From: Nitrospirillum sp034653275
GTDB lineage: Bacteria > Pseudomonadota > Alphaproteobacteria > Azospirillales > Azospirillaceae
NCBI RefSeq assembly: GCF_034653275.1
Contig: NZ_JAYEES010000003.1
Coordinates: 1,054,001 to 1,118,000 of the forward strand
Length of the DNA stretch: 64,000 bases
Reading direction: 5' to 3'
Both the position numbers and the translations under genes were made by a program. Below the pieces are notes generated by a model, which did not search any database, was not told the DNA's origin, and worked only from the letters and a program-made list of their open reading frames with translations. Of this stretch, positions 1 through 8,832 are shown in pieces (position 1 is the first letter of the stretch; each line of letters begins with the position of its first letter).

Positions 1-3000
1 CGGGACGGCCGGGTCTATATGACCGGAACCCAGGCGTTGGTGCGCCTGCCCATGCTGATGCGCGACCGCGACCGCGCGGCGGGCCTGAACACCTCCGGCT
101 TCATCTCGGGCTATCGCGGCTCCCCCCTGGGCGCTTACGACCAGGCGCTATGGCAGGCGCGCAAGCACCTGGCCCGCCACAACATCCATTTCCAGCCGGG
201 CGTGAACGAGGAACTGGGCGCCACCGCCGTCTGGGGCAGCCAGCAGGTCAACCTGTTCAAGGGCGCCAAGGTCGATGGCGTGTTCGGCATCTGGTACGGC
301 AAGGGCCCCGGCGTCGACCGCTCGCTGGACGCGCTGAAGCACGCCAACTTCGCCGGCACCAGCCGCCACGGCGGCGTGTTGGCCATCGCTGGCGACGACC
401 ACGCCTCCAAATCCTCCACCCTGCCGCACCAGTCGGACCACGCCTTCATCCACGCCTTCATGCCGGTGATGAGCCCGGCCGGCGTGCAGGAGTTCCTGGA
501 CTACGGCCTGATCGGCTGGGAGATGTCGCGCTATTCCGGCTGCTGGGTCGGCTTCACCGCCCTGGCCGACACCATCGACACCTCCGCCATCGTGCGGGTG
601 CCCGACATCACCAGCGGCGTGGTGCTGCCGGCCGATTTCGAGATGCCACCGGGCCGCCTGAACATCCGCCTGCACGACACGCCGCTGATCCAGGAAGACC
701 GCATGATCCAGTGGAAGCTGGACGCGGCGCGCGCCTTCGCGCGGGCCAACCGCCTGGACAAGGTCATCCTGGGGGCCGCCAAGCCCCGCCTGGGCATCGT
801 CACCGTTGGCAAATCCTATCTGGACGTGCGCCAGGCCCTGGATGAGCTGGGCATCAATGCCGAGATGGCGGCGGATTTAGGCATCGCCATCTTCAAGGTG
901 GCCATGACCTGGCCGCTGGAACCCCATGGCATCCGCGAATTCGCCGAGAGCGCTGAAGAGCTGCTGGTGGTGGAGGAGAAGCGCGCCCTGATCGAGGCGC
1001 AGCTGAAGGAACAGCTGTACAACTGGGATCGTCGCCCCCGCATCCTGGGCAAGACGGATGAGGACGGCCGCCCCCTACTGTCGGAAAAGGCGGAGCTGTC
1101 GCCCACCACCATCGCCCTGGCGCTCGCCGGCCGCATGGCCAAGCTGGGCATCATGGTCGACAGGGTGGCGGAGCGGGTGAGCGCCTTGGAGGCGCAGCTG
1201 CGCCCCTCCGCCTCGGCCAGCACCGTGGTCCGGGCTCCCTTCTACTGCTCTGGCTGCCCGCACAACACCTCAACCCACCTGCCCGAGGGCAGCCGCGGCC
1301 TGGCCGGCATCGGCTGCCACTACATGGTGACGTGGATGGGCCGCAACACCGACGTCTTCAGCCAGATGGGCGGCGAGGGCGTGCACTGGATCGGCCAGTC
1401 GCCCTTCGCGGGGGAGGAGCATGTCTTCGCCAATTTGGGCGACGGCACCTACTTCCACTCCGGCATCCTGGCGGTGCGCGCCTCGGTCGCGGCCAAGGTC
1501 AACATCACCTACAAGATCCTCTACAACGACGCCGTCGCCATGACCGGCGGCCAGAAGGTGGACGGCAGCCTGTCCGTGCACCAGATCGCCCGTCAGCTGG
1601 AGGCCGAGGGGGTGGAGCGCATCGTCGTGGTCAGCGACGATCCGGAAAAGTATGGCTTGGGCCAGGGCTTGCCAGCCTTCACCACCATCGAGCACCGCGA
1701 CGACCTGGACCGGGTGCAGCGCGAGATGCGCGAGATCAAGGGCGTCAGCGTCCTGATCTATGAACAGACCTGCGCCGCCGAGAAGCGCCGCCGCCGCAAG
1801 CGCGGCACCTTCCCCGACCCGGCCCGCCGGGTGGTGGTGAACGAGCTGGTGTGCGAGGGCTGCGGCGACTGCTCGGCCAAGTCCTCCTGCCTGTCCGTCG
1901 TGCCGGTGGAGACAGAGTTCGGCCGCAAGCGCCAGATCGACCAGTCCAGCTGCAACAAGGACTTTTCCTGCCTCAAGGGCTTCTGCCCCAGCTTCGTGAC
2001 GGTGGAGGGCGGCTCTCTGCGCAAGCCCAAGCCCGCCGGTGGCAAGACCGATGCCTTCGAGGCTCTGCCGGAGCCGGCGCGCCGGCCCCTGGACCGTCCC
2101 TGGAACATCCTGGTGACGGGCGTGGGCGGCACCGGTGTGGTCACCATCGGCGCCATCGTCGCCATGGCCGCCCACCTGGAAAGCAGGGGCTGCACCGTCC
2201 TGGACATGGCCGGTCTGGCGCAGAAGGGCGGGGCGGTCACCAGCCACCTGCGCATCGCCGAGCGGCCGGAGGACATCCATGCCACCCGCATCGCCGCCGG
2301 CGGCGCCGACGTGGTGTTGGGCTGCGACATCGTGGTGGCGGCCAATGCCGACGCCCTGACCAAGATGGCCAAGGGCCGCACCCACGCCATCCTGAACACC
2401 CACGAGGCCATCACCGCCGCCTTCGTCACCAACCCCGATTTCCAGATGAACGGCGGGTCCATGGTGGCGACCGTGGCCAAGGCCTGCGGCGCCGATGCCG
2501 TCAACGCCGTGGACGCCACCCGCATCGCCACCGGCCTGCTGGGCGACAGCATCGCCACCAACCTGTTCATGCTGGGCTATGCCTACCAGAAGGGCCTGGT
2601 GCCGGTCAGCGCCGAGGCGCTTGAGAAGGCCATCGAGATGAATGGTGCCGCGGTGAAGATGAACACCGACGCCTTCCGCTGGGGCCGCCGCGCCGCCCTG
2701 GACCAGGCGGCGGTTGAGAAGATCGCCACGCCCAAGGGTCCGGCGGCCGACCAGCCCCACCGCCGCCTGTCGCAGACGCTGGACGAGGTCATCGCGCGCC
2801 GCGCCGCCTTCCTGACCGATTATCAGGACGCGGCGTACGCCGACGCCTATCGCCAGCTGGTGGCCCAGGTGTGGTCGGCGGAGACGGCCAAGGTGCCGGG
2901 CGCCGACCAGCTGACCGAGGCCGTGGCCCGCACGCTGTTCAAGCTGATGGCCTACAAGGACGAATACGAGGTGGCGCGCCTCTACACCCAGACCGGCTTC

Positions 3001-3444
3001 CTGGATCAGGTGCGCCAGCAGTTCCAGGGCGACTACAAGCTGGTCTTCCACCTGGCCCCGCCCACCGCGTCCCATGCCGACCCGGCCACGGGTGAGATGC
3101 GCAAGCGCGCCTTCGGCCCCTGGATGCTGACGGCCTTCCGCCTGCTGGCCCGCCTGAAGGGGCTGCGCGGCACCGCCCTGGATGTCTTCGGCCGCACGGC
3201 CGAGCGCCGCATGGAACGCCAGCTGATCGTGGACTTCCGCGCCACGGTGGCGGAACTGCTGGCCGGCCTGTCGGAGGACAACCACGGCTTGGCGGTGGAG
3301 ATCGCCGAGCTGCCGCAGAAGATCCGCGGCTACGGCCACGTCAAGGAGAAGGCCTACGCCGAGGTGAAGGCCAAGGAAGAGGCGCTGCTGCGCGATTGGC
3401 GCACCGGCACGCCCGGTCAGTCCACGTCCCTGGCGGCCGAGTAA
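1..3444 (+). CDS. Indolepyruvate:ferredoxin oxidoreductase, fused alpha/beta (5' end outside window)
   Basis: Oxidises indolepyruvate and other aryl-pyruvates from amino acid breakdown to acyl-CoA, passing electrons to ferredoxin in the cytoplasm. The frame is open from base 1; the ATG at 19 lies inside a conserved stretch (RVYMTGTQALVRLP), so the true start is upstream and only a few dozen residues are missing. Visible order: N-terminal thiamine-diphosphate pyrimidine domain (SGYRGSPLG), TPP-binding domain with YCSGCPHNTS (about residue 414) and GDGTYFHSG (about 481), a cysteine-rich Fe-S segment CEGCGDCSAKSSC (about 617) with a second cysteine group, then the IorB-like domain opening with GVGGTGVVT (about 707). 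This is the single-chain form common in Alpha- and Betaproteobacteria, where archaea use two subunits. A strong hairpin follows the stop. Family assignment is firm; the in vivo substrate is inferred. Confidence 0.93.
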   Translation, partial: RDGRVYMTGTQALVRLPMLMRDRDRAAGLNTSGFISGYRGSPLGAYDQALWQARKHLARHNIHFQPGVNEELGATAVWGSQQVNLFKGAKVDGVFGIWYGKGPGVDRSLDALKHANFAGTSRHGGVLAIAGDDHASKSSTLPHQSDHAFIHAFMPVMSPAGVQEFLDYGLIGWEMSRYSGCWVGFTALADTIDTSAIVRVPDITSGVVLPADFEMPPGRLNIRLHDTPLIQEDRMIQWKLDAARAFARANRLDKVILGAAKPRLGIVTVGKSYLDVRQALDELGINAEMAADLGIAIFKVAMTWPLEPHGIREFAESAEELLVVEEKRALIEAQLKEQLYNWDRRPRILGKTDEDGRPLLSEKAELSPTTIALALAGRMAKLGIMVDRVAERVSALEAQLRPSASASTVVRAPFYCSGCPHNTSTHLPEGSRGLAGIGCHYMVTWMGRNTDVFSQMGGEGVHWIGQSPFAGEEHVFANLGDGTYFHSGILAVRASVAAKVNITYKILYNDAVAMTGGQKVDGSLSVHQIARQLEAEGVERIVVVSDDPEKYGLGQGLPAFTTIEHRDDLDRVQREMREIKGVSVLIYEQTCAAEKRRRRKRGTFPDPARRVVVNELVCEGCGDCSAKSSCLSVVPVETEFGRKRQIDQSSCNKDFSCLKGFCPSFVTVEGGSLRKPKPAGGKTDAFEALPEPARRPLDRPWNILVTGVGGTGVVTIGAIVAMAAHLESRGCTVLDMAGLAQKGGAVTSHLRIAERPEDIHATRIAAGGADVVLGCDIVVAANADALTKMAKGRTHAILNTHEAITAAFVTNPDFQMNGGSMVATVAKACGADAVNAVDATRIATGLLGDSIATNLFMLGYAYQKGLVPVSAEALEKAIEMNGAAVKMNTDAFRWGRRAALDQAAVEKIATPKGPAADQPHRRLSQTLDEVIARRAAFLTDYQDAAYADAYRQLVAQVWSAETAKVPGADQLTEAVARTLFKLMAYKDEYEVARLYTQTGFLDQVRQQFQGDYKLVFHLAPPTASHADPATGEMRKRAFGPWMLTAFRLLARLKGLRGTALDVFGRTAERRMERQLIVDFRATVAELLAGLSEDNHGLAVEIAELPQKIRGYGHVKEKAYAEVKAKEEALLRDWRTGTPGQSTSLAAE

Positions 3445-3458
3445 GGATCAAGCGAAGC

Positions 3459-3487
3459 GGCCCGCGACAAATCCCCTGTCGCGGGCC
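3459..3487 (+). terminator. Hairpin terminator after indolepyruvate oxidoreductase
   Basis: A perfect 11-bp inverted repeat (GGCCCGCGACA / TGTCGCGGGCC) with a 7-nt loop starts 14 nt after the stop codon. The T-tract is weak (GTTGCTT). Confidence 0.7.
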
Positions 3488-3544
3488 GTTGCTTGAGGTC
3501 TATGGTTGGCGCCCTCAAGGACGCCTTTCTCAAGGACAGATCTC

Positions 3545-4777
3545 ATGGATAACAGCGCGGGCGTGGACAAGGTCACCCTGGAGGATGTGCGGGCGGCGGC
3601 CCTGGCGCTGGGCGGCCAGGTGATCGACACCCCCTGCATTCCCTCGCGCACCCTGTCGCGCATCGCCGGCTGCGAAATCTGGGTGAAGTTCGAGAACCTG
3701 CAGTTCACCGCCAGCTTCAAGGAACGCGGCGCGCTGAACCGCCTCTTGTCCCTGACGGAGGAGGAGCGCCGGCGCGGCGTCATCGCCATGTCGGCCGGCA
3801 ACCACGCCCAGGGTGTCGCCTACCACGCCGGCCGCCTGGGCATCCCCGCCACCATCGTGATGCCCGAGGGCACCCCCTTCATCAAGGTGGAGCATACGGA
3901 GAACTTCGGCGCCAAGGTGGTGCTGAAGGGCGCTGTGCTGGCGGAAGCGGCGGCGGAGGCCGAACGCCTGCAGCAGGAACACGGCTATGTCTTCGTCCAC
4001 CCTTATGACGATCCGCTGGTCATCGCCGGCCAGGGCACGGTGGCGCTGGAGATGCTGAACGCCGCCCCCGACCTGGACGTGCTGCTGGTGCCGGTGGGCG
4101 GCGGCGGCCTGATATCCGGCATGGCCATCGCCGCCAAGGCGCGCAAGCCCGATATCGAGGTCATCGGCGTCGAGGTCACGGCCTACCCGCCCATGTACCA
4201 GGCCCTGCACAACCTGCCGGTCAGCGTGGGCGGCGACACCATCGCCGAGGGCATCGCCGTCAAGAACGTGGGCGCCACCACGCTGGAGATCGTCCGGAAA
4301 AAGGTCGACGACATCATCCTGGTGGAGGATTGGGAGGTGGAGCGGGCCGTGGCCCTGTTCCTGAACATCGAGAAGACGGTATCGGAAGGGGCGGGCGCCG
4401 CGGGCCTGGCCGCCGCCCTGAAGCATCCGGAGCGCTTCGCCGGCCGCAAGGTGGGCCTGGTGCTGTCCGGCGGCAACATCGACAGCCGCGTGCTGGCCAG
4501 CGTCATCCTGCGCCAGCTGGTGCGCGAGGGCCGCATCGTCACCCTGCGCGTGGTCATTCCCGACCGGCCGGGCGCCCTGGGCCGCATCACCACCCTGATC
4601 GGCGAGGCCGGCGGCAACATCATCGAGGCGGTGCACCAGCGCCTGTTCAGCACCGCCAACGTCAAGGCCACCGACATCGACATCACGGTCGAATGCCGCT
4701 CCGCCAACCACGCCGGCCGGGTGGTCGAGGCGCTGCGCAGCAACGGCTTCCAGGTCAAGGCCTTGGCGGGGGAGTGA
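3545..4777 (+). CDS. ilvA: Threonine ammonia-lyase (threonine dehydratase) with ACT domain
   Basis: PLP enzyme that deaminates threonine to 2-oxobutyrate, the first step towards isoleucine, or degrades threonine. Start chosen at the ATG at 3545 behind an AAGGA element; the TTG at 3506 lies in the leader. 410 residues. The PLP lysine is Lys59 in SFKERGALNR; a glycine-rich phosphate loop (VGGGGLISG) and SGGN follow. The C-terminal 75 residues form an ACT-like domain (VVIPDRPGALGRI), usual in the short TdcB/IlvA forms. Monocistronic between a terminator and convergent folB. Biosynthetic versus catabolic role cannot be decided from sequence. Confidence 0.9.
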   Translation: MDNSAGVDKVTLEDVRAAALALGGQVIDTPCIPSRTLSRIAGCEIWVKFENLQFTASFKERGALNRLLSLTEEERRRGVIAMSAGNHAQGVAYHAGRLGIPATIVMPEGTPFIKVEHTENFGAKVVLKGAVLAEAAAEAERLQQEHGYVFVHPYDDPLVIAGQGTVALEMLNAAPDLDVLLVPVGGGGLISGMAIAAKARKPDIEVIGVEVTAYPPMYQALHNLPVSVGGDTIAEGIAVKNVGATTLEIVRKKVDDIILVEDWEVERAVALFLNIEKTVSEGAGAAGLAAALKHPERFAGRKVGLVLSGGNIDSRVLASVILRQLVREGRIVTLRVVIPDRPGALGRITTLIGEAGGNIIEAVHQRLFSTANVKATDIDITVECRSANHAGRVVEALRSNGFQVKALAGE

Positions 4778-4810
4778 ACGCCACCCGTTTCTTGTCGCGG
4801 CCGCTGAATC

Positions 4811-5251
4811 TCACCCCCGCTGGCGGGTGATCTCGATCCCGGCGGAGGCGGCGTCGGGGAAGACGTCCAGCTTTTCCACCCGCACCGTGACGCTGTGCAC
4901 CCGGCCATCGGCCAGCAGGCGCTGGGCCACCGTTTCGGCGAAGGTCTCCACCAGGTTCAGGTGCCCCTGGGCCGCCAGCTCGCGGACGATGGTGACGCCG
5001 TCCTCGTACGACACCACGTCGGCGATGTCGTCACGGCGTGCGCCCAACCGGTCCAGCACCATCATGTCCATGTTCACCCGCAGGCGCTGGGCCTGACGTT
5101 TCTCATGGTTATAGATGCCGACGGTGGCCATCACCACCAGGTCGCGCACGAAGATGCGGGCCAGGGCGGGGGGATTGGCCGCCGAGGGGAGAACCTGGGC
5201 GGGCGCGGCCTTGGCGGCCGTGCCCGTCACTTGGGCGAAGAGCTTGTTCAT
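4811..5251 (-). CDS. folB: Dihydroneopterin aldolase
   Basis: Converts 7,8-dihydroneopterin to 6-hydroxymethyl-dihydropterin and glycolaldehyde in folate synthesis. The ATG at 5251 has a GAGGAG ribosome site 7 nt upstream and is preferred over the longer frame to 5269. 146 residues: a roughly 30-residue low-complexity N-terminus, then the FolB core with VGIYNHEK (substrate Glu), VETFAETVAQ and the active-site lysine in VRVEKLDVFPDA. It ends the rnhB-ccrM-folB run on the minus strand, 45 nt after ccrM. The extra N-terminal segment is unusual for a family of about 120 residues. Confidence 0.88.
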   Translation of the reverse strand: MNKLFAQVTGTAAKAAPAQVLPSAANPPALARIFVRDLVVMATVGIYNHEKRQAQRLRVNMDMMVLDRLGARRDDIADVVSYEDGVTIVRELAAQGHLNLVETFAETVAQRLLADGRVHSVTVRVEKLDVFPDAASAGIEITRQRG

Positions 5252-5295
5252 GGGCCGCTCCTCTACCACCGCCGGCCGGGGCGGGGAAGGGCCGC

Positions 5296-6435
5296 TCAGT
5301 GCATCTCGGCGATGACGCGCTGGCGCAGCATGTCGATGGGGGCCAACTGGCCGCCCTCGACATAGTGCCAGAAGGTCCAGCCGTTGCAGGCCGGCAGGCC
5401 CTGCATGGCCGCACCCACCTTGTGGATTGAGCCATTGTGCTCACCCAGGTGGTTGGCGCCCACCAGGGTGCCGTCGGCCTTGATGCGGGCGCTGTGGCGG
5501 CGGCGGGTGTCATAGAGGGTGGTGCCGGGCTGCAGCAGGCCGCGCTCCACCAGCCAGCCGAAGGGCACGCGCGGCTGGGCGCGCTTGGACGGCGGCTCCA
5601 GCAATTCGGCCTCGGCCGCGGGCTCCACCGCCGCGATGCGCGACAGGGCGACCTCGGCGTAGGTCTTCTCCCGCTCGATGCCGATCCAGTTGCGGCGCAG
5701 GCGCTTGGCCACGGCCCCCGTGGTGCCGGTGCCGAAGAACGGGTCCAGCACCGTGTCGCCCACGCGGGTGGAGCTGGACAGCACGCGGTACAGCAGGGCC
5801 TCCGGCTTCTGGGTGGGGTGGGCTTTGTTGCCGTCGGCGTCGCGCAGGCGCTCCGACCCCGTGCACAGGGGGAACAGCCAGTCGCTGCGCATCTGCAGCT
5901 CTTCGTTCAGGTTCTTCATCGCCTCATAGGCGAAGAAGTACTTCGCGTCCTGCGACTTGGCCGCCCAGATCATGGTCTCGTGGGCGTTGGTGAAGCGCTT
6001 GCCCCTGAAGTTGGGCATGGGGTTGGTCTTGCGCCAGATGATGTCGTTCAGGATCCAGTAGCCCAGGTCCTGCAGGATGGCGCCCACGCGGAAGATGTTG
6101 TGGTAGCTGCCGATGACCCACAGCGTGCCGTCGTCCTTCAGGGCGTGGCGGGCGGCGGCCAGCCAGTCGCGGGTGAAGCGGTCGTAGGTGGCGAAGTCGG
6201 CGAAGCGGTCCCATTCCTCGTCCACGCCGTCGACGCGGGTGTGGTTGGGGCGCATCAGGTCGCCCGACAGCTGCAGGTTATAGGGCGGGTCGGCGAACAC
6301 CATGTCGACCGATCCGGCCGGCAGACCCTGCATCAGGGAAACGCAGTCGCCCACAAGTATCCGGTTGGCGGGCGCCGCCTCCCGCACCTTGGACTTGGTC
6401 TTGGAGTCAGTACGGGTTTCCGTGGTCTTCAACAT
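5296..6435 (-). CDS. ccrM: CcrM-type adenine DNA methyltransferase (GANTC)
   Basis: Orphan beta-class N6-adenine methyltransferase that methylates GANTC, a cell-cycle regulator in Alphaproteobacteria. 379 residues from the ATG at 6435 (an upstream TTG at 6501 is also in frame; neither has a strong ribosome site). Motif order is that of beta-class enzymes: DPPY (FADPPYNLQL) near residue 50, the TRD, then the SAM-binding DPFFGTGTTG. The last 80 residues (from about VPFGWLVERGLL to the end) match the C-terminal extension that distinguishes CcrM from restriction-linked relatives such as HinfI. No endonuclease gene is adjacent. Neighbour rnhB lies 95 nt upstream, an arrangement seen in other Alphaproteobacteria. 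Five GANTC sites lie around the start, suggesting methylation-dependent autoregulation. Confidence 0.95.
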   Translation of the reverse strand: MLKTTETRTDSKTKSKVREAAPANRILVGDCVSLMQGLPAGSVDMVFADPPYNLQLSGDLMRPNHTRVDGVDEEWDRFADFATYDRFTRDWLAAARHALKDDGTLWVIGSYHNIFRVGAILQDLGYWILNDIIWRKTNPMPNFRGKRFTNAHETMIWAAKSQDAKYFFAYEAMKNLNEELQMRSDWLFPLCTGSERLRDADGNKAHPTQKPEALLYRVLSSSTRVGDTVLDPFFGTGTTGAVAKRLRRNWIGIEREKTYAEVALSRIAAVEPAAEAELLEPPSKRAQPRVPFGWLVERGLLQPGTTLYDTRRRHSARIKADGTLVGANHLGEHNGSIHKVGAAMQGLPACNGWTFWHYVEGGQLAPIDMLRQRVIAEMH

Positions 6436-6532
6436 GGGGAATATTCGCCGAATCGGGGGTTGATTTTTGCCGACAATGAGTTGGCCCCGAGTCGCCGTCA
6501 ATGTAATTTTTTAGGCAAGAGTCAGTAGAGTC
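6404..6532 (-). promoter_or_regulatory. Cluster of five GANTC sites at the ccrM start and leader
   Basis: GANTC sites lie at 6404-6408, 6450-6454, 6489-6493, 6519-6523 and 6528-6532; the last overlaps the rnhB stop codon. They are the target of the enzyme encoded just downstream. In Caulobacter the ccrM promoter is known to respond to GANTC methylation, so autoregulation is a reasonable inference here. Confidence 0.75.
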
Positions 6533-7232
6533 AAAGGTTTAGAGCCAATTGTTCTGAGATTGGAGCAAATGTACGGCGGTGAGCGGGCGTGACCCCCAAC
6601 ATCTTGATTGCGTCACGATGTTCGGCCGTGCCGTAACCGGCGTTGCGTTCCCACCCGTAACCGGGGTGCGACAGGGCCAGATCCGCCATCAGACGGTCGC
6701 GGGTGACCTTGGCGATGATCGACGCGGCGGCGATGGACAGGCTCAGCGCGTCGCCGCTGACCAAGGTGGTGATGCGGGGACAGGGCAGGGCCACCGGGCG
6801 CTGGTTGCCGTCCACAAGGGCGGTCAGGGGGGCGGGGCCGCCATCGGCCGCCAAGGCCTCCACCGCCCGCCGCATGGCCAGGAAGGTCGCCTGCAGGATG
6901 TTGACGGTGTCGATCTCCTCCACCGTGCTGATGCCCACGCCCACGCGGGCGTTGGCCCGGATGGCGTCGAACAGCGCGTCGCGGGCGGCGGCCGTCAGCT
7001 TCTTGCTGTCGTTGATGCCGGCGCACCAGGATGGCGCCTCCCTGCTGCCGGGGGGGCAGACGGGCAGGATGACGGCGGCGGCGACCACCGGGCCGGCCAG
7101 GGGCCCGCGCCCGGCCTCGTCCACGCCGCAGACCAGGCTGTCATGGGCGTGGCCGGCGTCCAGCTCCGGCCGCAGGGTGGGCGGTCCCAACTGTATGATA
7201 ATTTCGGAGGCGGGCTTGCGGGGGCGGGGCAT
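6531..7232 (-). CDS. rnhB: Ribonuclease HII
   Basis: Cuts the RNA strand of RNA-DNA hybrids and starts removal of misincorporated ribonucleotides. 233 residues, slightly longer than E. coli RNase HII because of a 35-residue N-terminal tail. Acidic metal ligands are visible in GVDEAGRGPLAGPV, with NDSKKL, VDGN and the SIIAKVTRDRLM helix. Its ATG at 7232 diverges from hemN, and it probably heads the transcript with ccrM and folB, although ccrM has its own leader region. Confidence 0.93.
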   Translation of the reverse strand: MPRPRKPASEIIIQLGPPTLRPELDAGHAHDSLVCGVDEAGRGPLAGPVVAAAVILPVCPPGSREAPSWCAGINDSKKLTAAARDALFDAIRANARVGVGISTVEEIDTVNILQATFLAMRRAVEALAADGGPAPLTALVDGNQRPVALPCPRITTLVSGDALSLSIAAASIIAKVTRDRLMADLALSHPGYGWERNAGYGTAEHRDAIKMLGVTPAHRRTFAPISEQLALNL

Positions 7233-7336
7233 CGTTCACAGCTTATGCTCGGGCGTGGCCGTCATGATGGCCGACCGCCCCCCTCGCGGGCAAGCTTTGG
7301 ACCTCCGGGAATGAGGGGGCCGGGAATGAGGAGAGG

Positions 7337-7350
7337 TTGAGGCAGATCAT
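7337..7350 (+). promoter_or_regulatory. Possible FNR/FixK-type box upstream of hemN
   Basis: TTGA-N6-TCAT at 76 nt before the hemN start, one mismatch from the TTGA-N6-TCAA core bound by FNR/CRP-family regulators. Oxygen-independent hemN genes are commonly under such control. Confidence 0.4.
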
Positions 7351-7425
7351 TTTGCCACCGACGCATCGGGCGCAGCATGCGTCCGTCCTCAAGCCGTCCC
7401 CCACATCGTCCGCCAGGTCCGCCCC

Positions 7426-8832
7426 ATGCGCCCCGATCTCGTCGCCAAGTACCGCAACCAGCGCGTCCCCCGGTACACCAGCTATCCGCCGTCGCCGCAG
7501 TTCAGCGCCGCGGTCACGGCCGACGACTACCGCCGCTGGCTGGGGCAGTTGACGGCGGCCGACACCCTGTCCCTCTACCTGCATGTCCCTTTCTGCCGCA
7601 GCATGTGCTGGTACTGCGGCTGCCACACCACCGTGGTCAACCATGAGGCGCCCATCCGCCGCTATCAGGCCGCCCTGGAGGCGGAGATCGACGCCGTGGC
7701 GGCGGCGCTGGTCCCCGACTCTACGCTGTCCAGGGGGGGCGGGACGCCGCCCGTCACCCACATCCATTTCGGGGGCGGCACGCCCACCCTGCTGCCCCCC
7801 GACGCCTTCCTGTCGCTCATGGACCGGCTGACCCAGCGCTTCGGCCGGCCGGCGGCCACGGCGGAGATCGCGGTGGAGATCGACCCCCGCACCCTGATCC
7901 CGGCCATGGCGGCGGCGTTGGGGCAGGCGGGCGTCACCCGGGCCAGCCTGGGCGTGCAAAGCTTTGACGACCGGGTGCAGCGGGCCATCAACCGGGTGCA
8001 GCCCTACGCCGCCACGGCGGAGGCGGTCGCCCGCCTGCGCCAGGCCGGCATCGGCGGTATCAACCTGGACCTGATCTATGGCCTGCCCCACCAGACGGTG
8101 GACAGCTGCGTCCAATCCGTGGCCCAGGCCCTGGAGCTGGCGCCCGACCGGCTCAGCGTCTTCGGCTATGCCCACATGCCGTCGCTGAAGGCCCATCAGG
8201 GCCGCATCGAGACGTCCGCCCTGCCGGGCGCCATCCAGCGGACCGAGCAGGCCGCCGCCATGGCGGCGGCGCTGGAGGCGGCGGGCTATGTCGCCATCGG
8301 CCTGGACCACTACGCCCGCAAGGACGACGTGATGGCCACGGCCTACGCCGCCGGCCGGCTGAAACGCAATTTCCAGGGCTATACCGTCGACACGGCCACG
8401 GCGCTGCTGGGCTTCGGCGCCTCCGCCATCGGCCGCACGCGCGGGGGATATATCCAGAACAAGGTGGAGGTGCCCGCCTACCTTAAGGCGTGGGAAGCCC
8501 ATGCGGAGGGGCGCGGCGCGGCCTGGGCGGTGGCCAAGGGGCTGGCGCTCAGCGATGACGATAGGCTGCGCGCGGACATCATCGAACAGTTGATGTGCCG
8601 CTTTTCGGTGGACTTAAGCGATACCTGCCGCCGCCACGGAGGTTCTTTGGAAGAGATCCTGACCCCTGCGACCCGCCACGCCTTGGCCGCGCTTGCCGAC
8701 GATGATATGATTATCTGTGATAAAACTAGGGTCGAGGTAAGGGAGGAGGCTCGACCCCTGGTCCGCAGCGTCGCGGTTCTGTTCGATGCCTACTTCGATC
8801 CGGAATCGGGACGGCACAGCTATGCCGTGTAG
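7426..8832 (+). CDS. hemN: Oxygen-independent coproporphyrinogen III oxidase (radical SAM)
   Basis: Decarboxylates coproporphyrinogen III to protoporphyrinogen IX without oxygen, in haem and, where present, bacteriochlorophyll synthesis. 468 residues, typical of HemN (E. coli 457). The iron-sulphur motif is CRSMCWYCGC (CxxxCxxCxC, about residues 62-71), which separates true HemN from HemW-like proteins; FGGGTPTLL, GVQSFD and NLDLIYGLPHQT follow. The C-terminal HemN domain is complete. Monocistronic, with a candidate FNR-type box upstream, consistent with induction at low oxygen. Confidence 0.92.
   Translation: MRPDLVAKYRNQRVPRYTSYPPSPQFSAAVTADDYRRWLGQLTAADTLSLYLHVPFCRSMCWYCGCHTTVVNHEAPIRRYQAALEAEIDAVAAALVPDSTLSRGGGTPPVTHIHFGGGTPTLLPPDAFLSLMDRLTQRFGRPAATAEIAVEIDPRTLIPAMAAALGQAGVTRASLGVQSFDDRVQRAINRVQPYAATAEAVARLRQAGIGGINLDLIYGLPHQTVDSCVQSVAQALELAPDRLSVFGYAHMPSLKAHQGRIETSALPGAIQRTEQAAAMAAALEAAGYVAIGLDHYARKDDVMATAYAAGRLKRNFQGYTVDTATALLGFGASAIGRTRGGYIQNKVEVPAYLKAWEAHAEGRGAAWAVAKGLALSDDDRLRADIIEQLMCRFSVDLSDTCRRHGGSLEEILTPATRHALAALADDDMIICDKTRVEVREEARPLVRSVAVLFDAYFDPESGRHSYAV

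Noticed and set aside
1270..3339. Long reverse-strand frame of 689 residues opposite the indolepyruvate oxidoreductase
   Set aside because: His/Gly/Gln/Ala-rich antisense composition, typical of shadow frames in high-GC genes; the plus-strand protein has clear domains.
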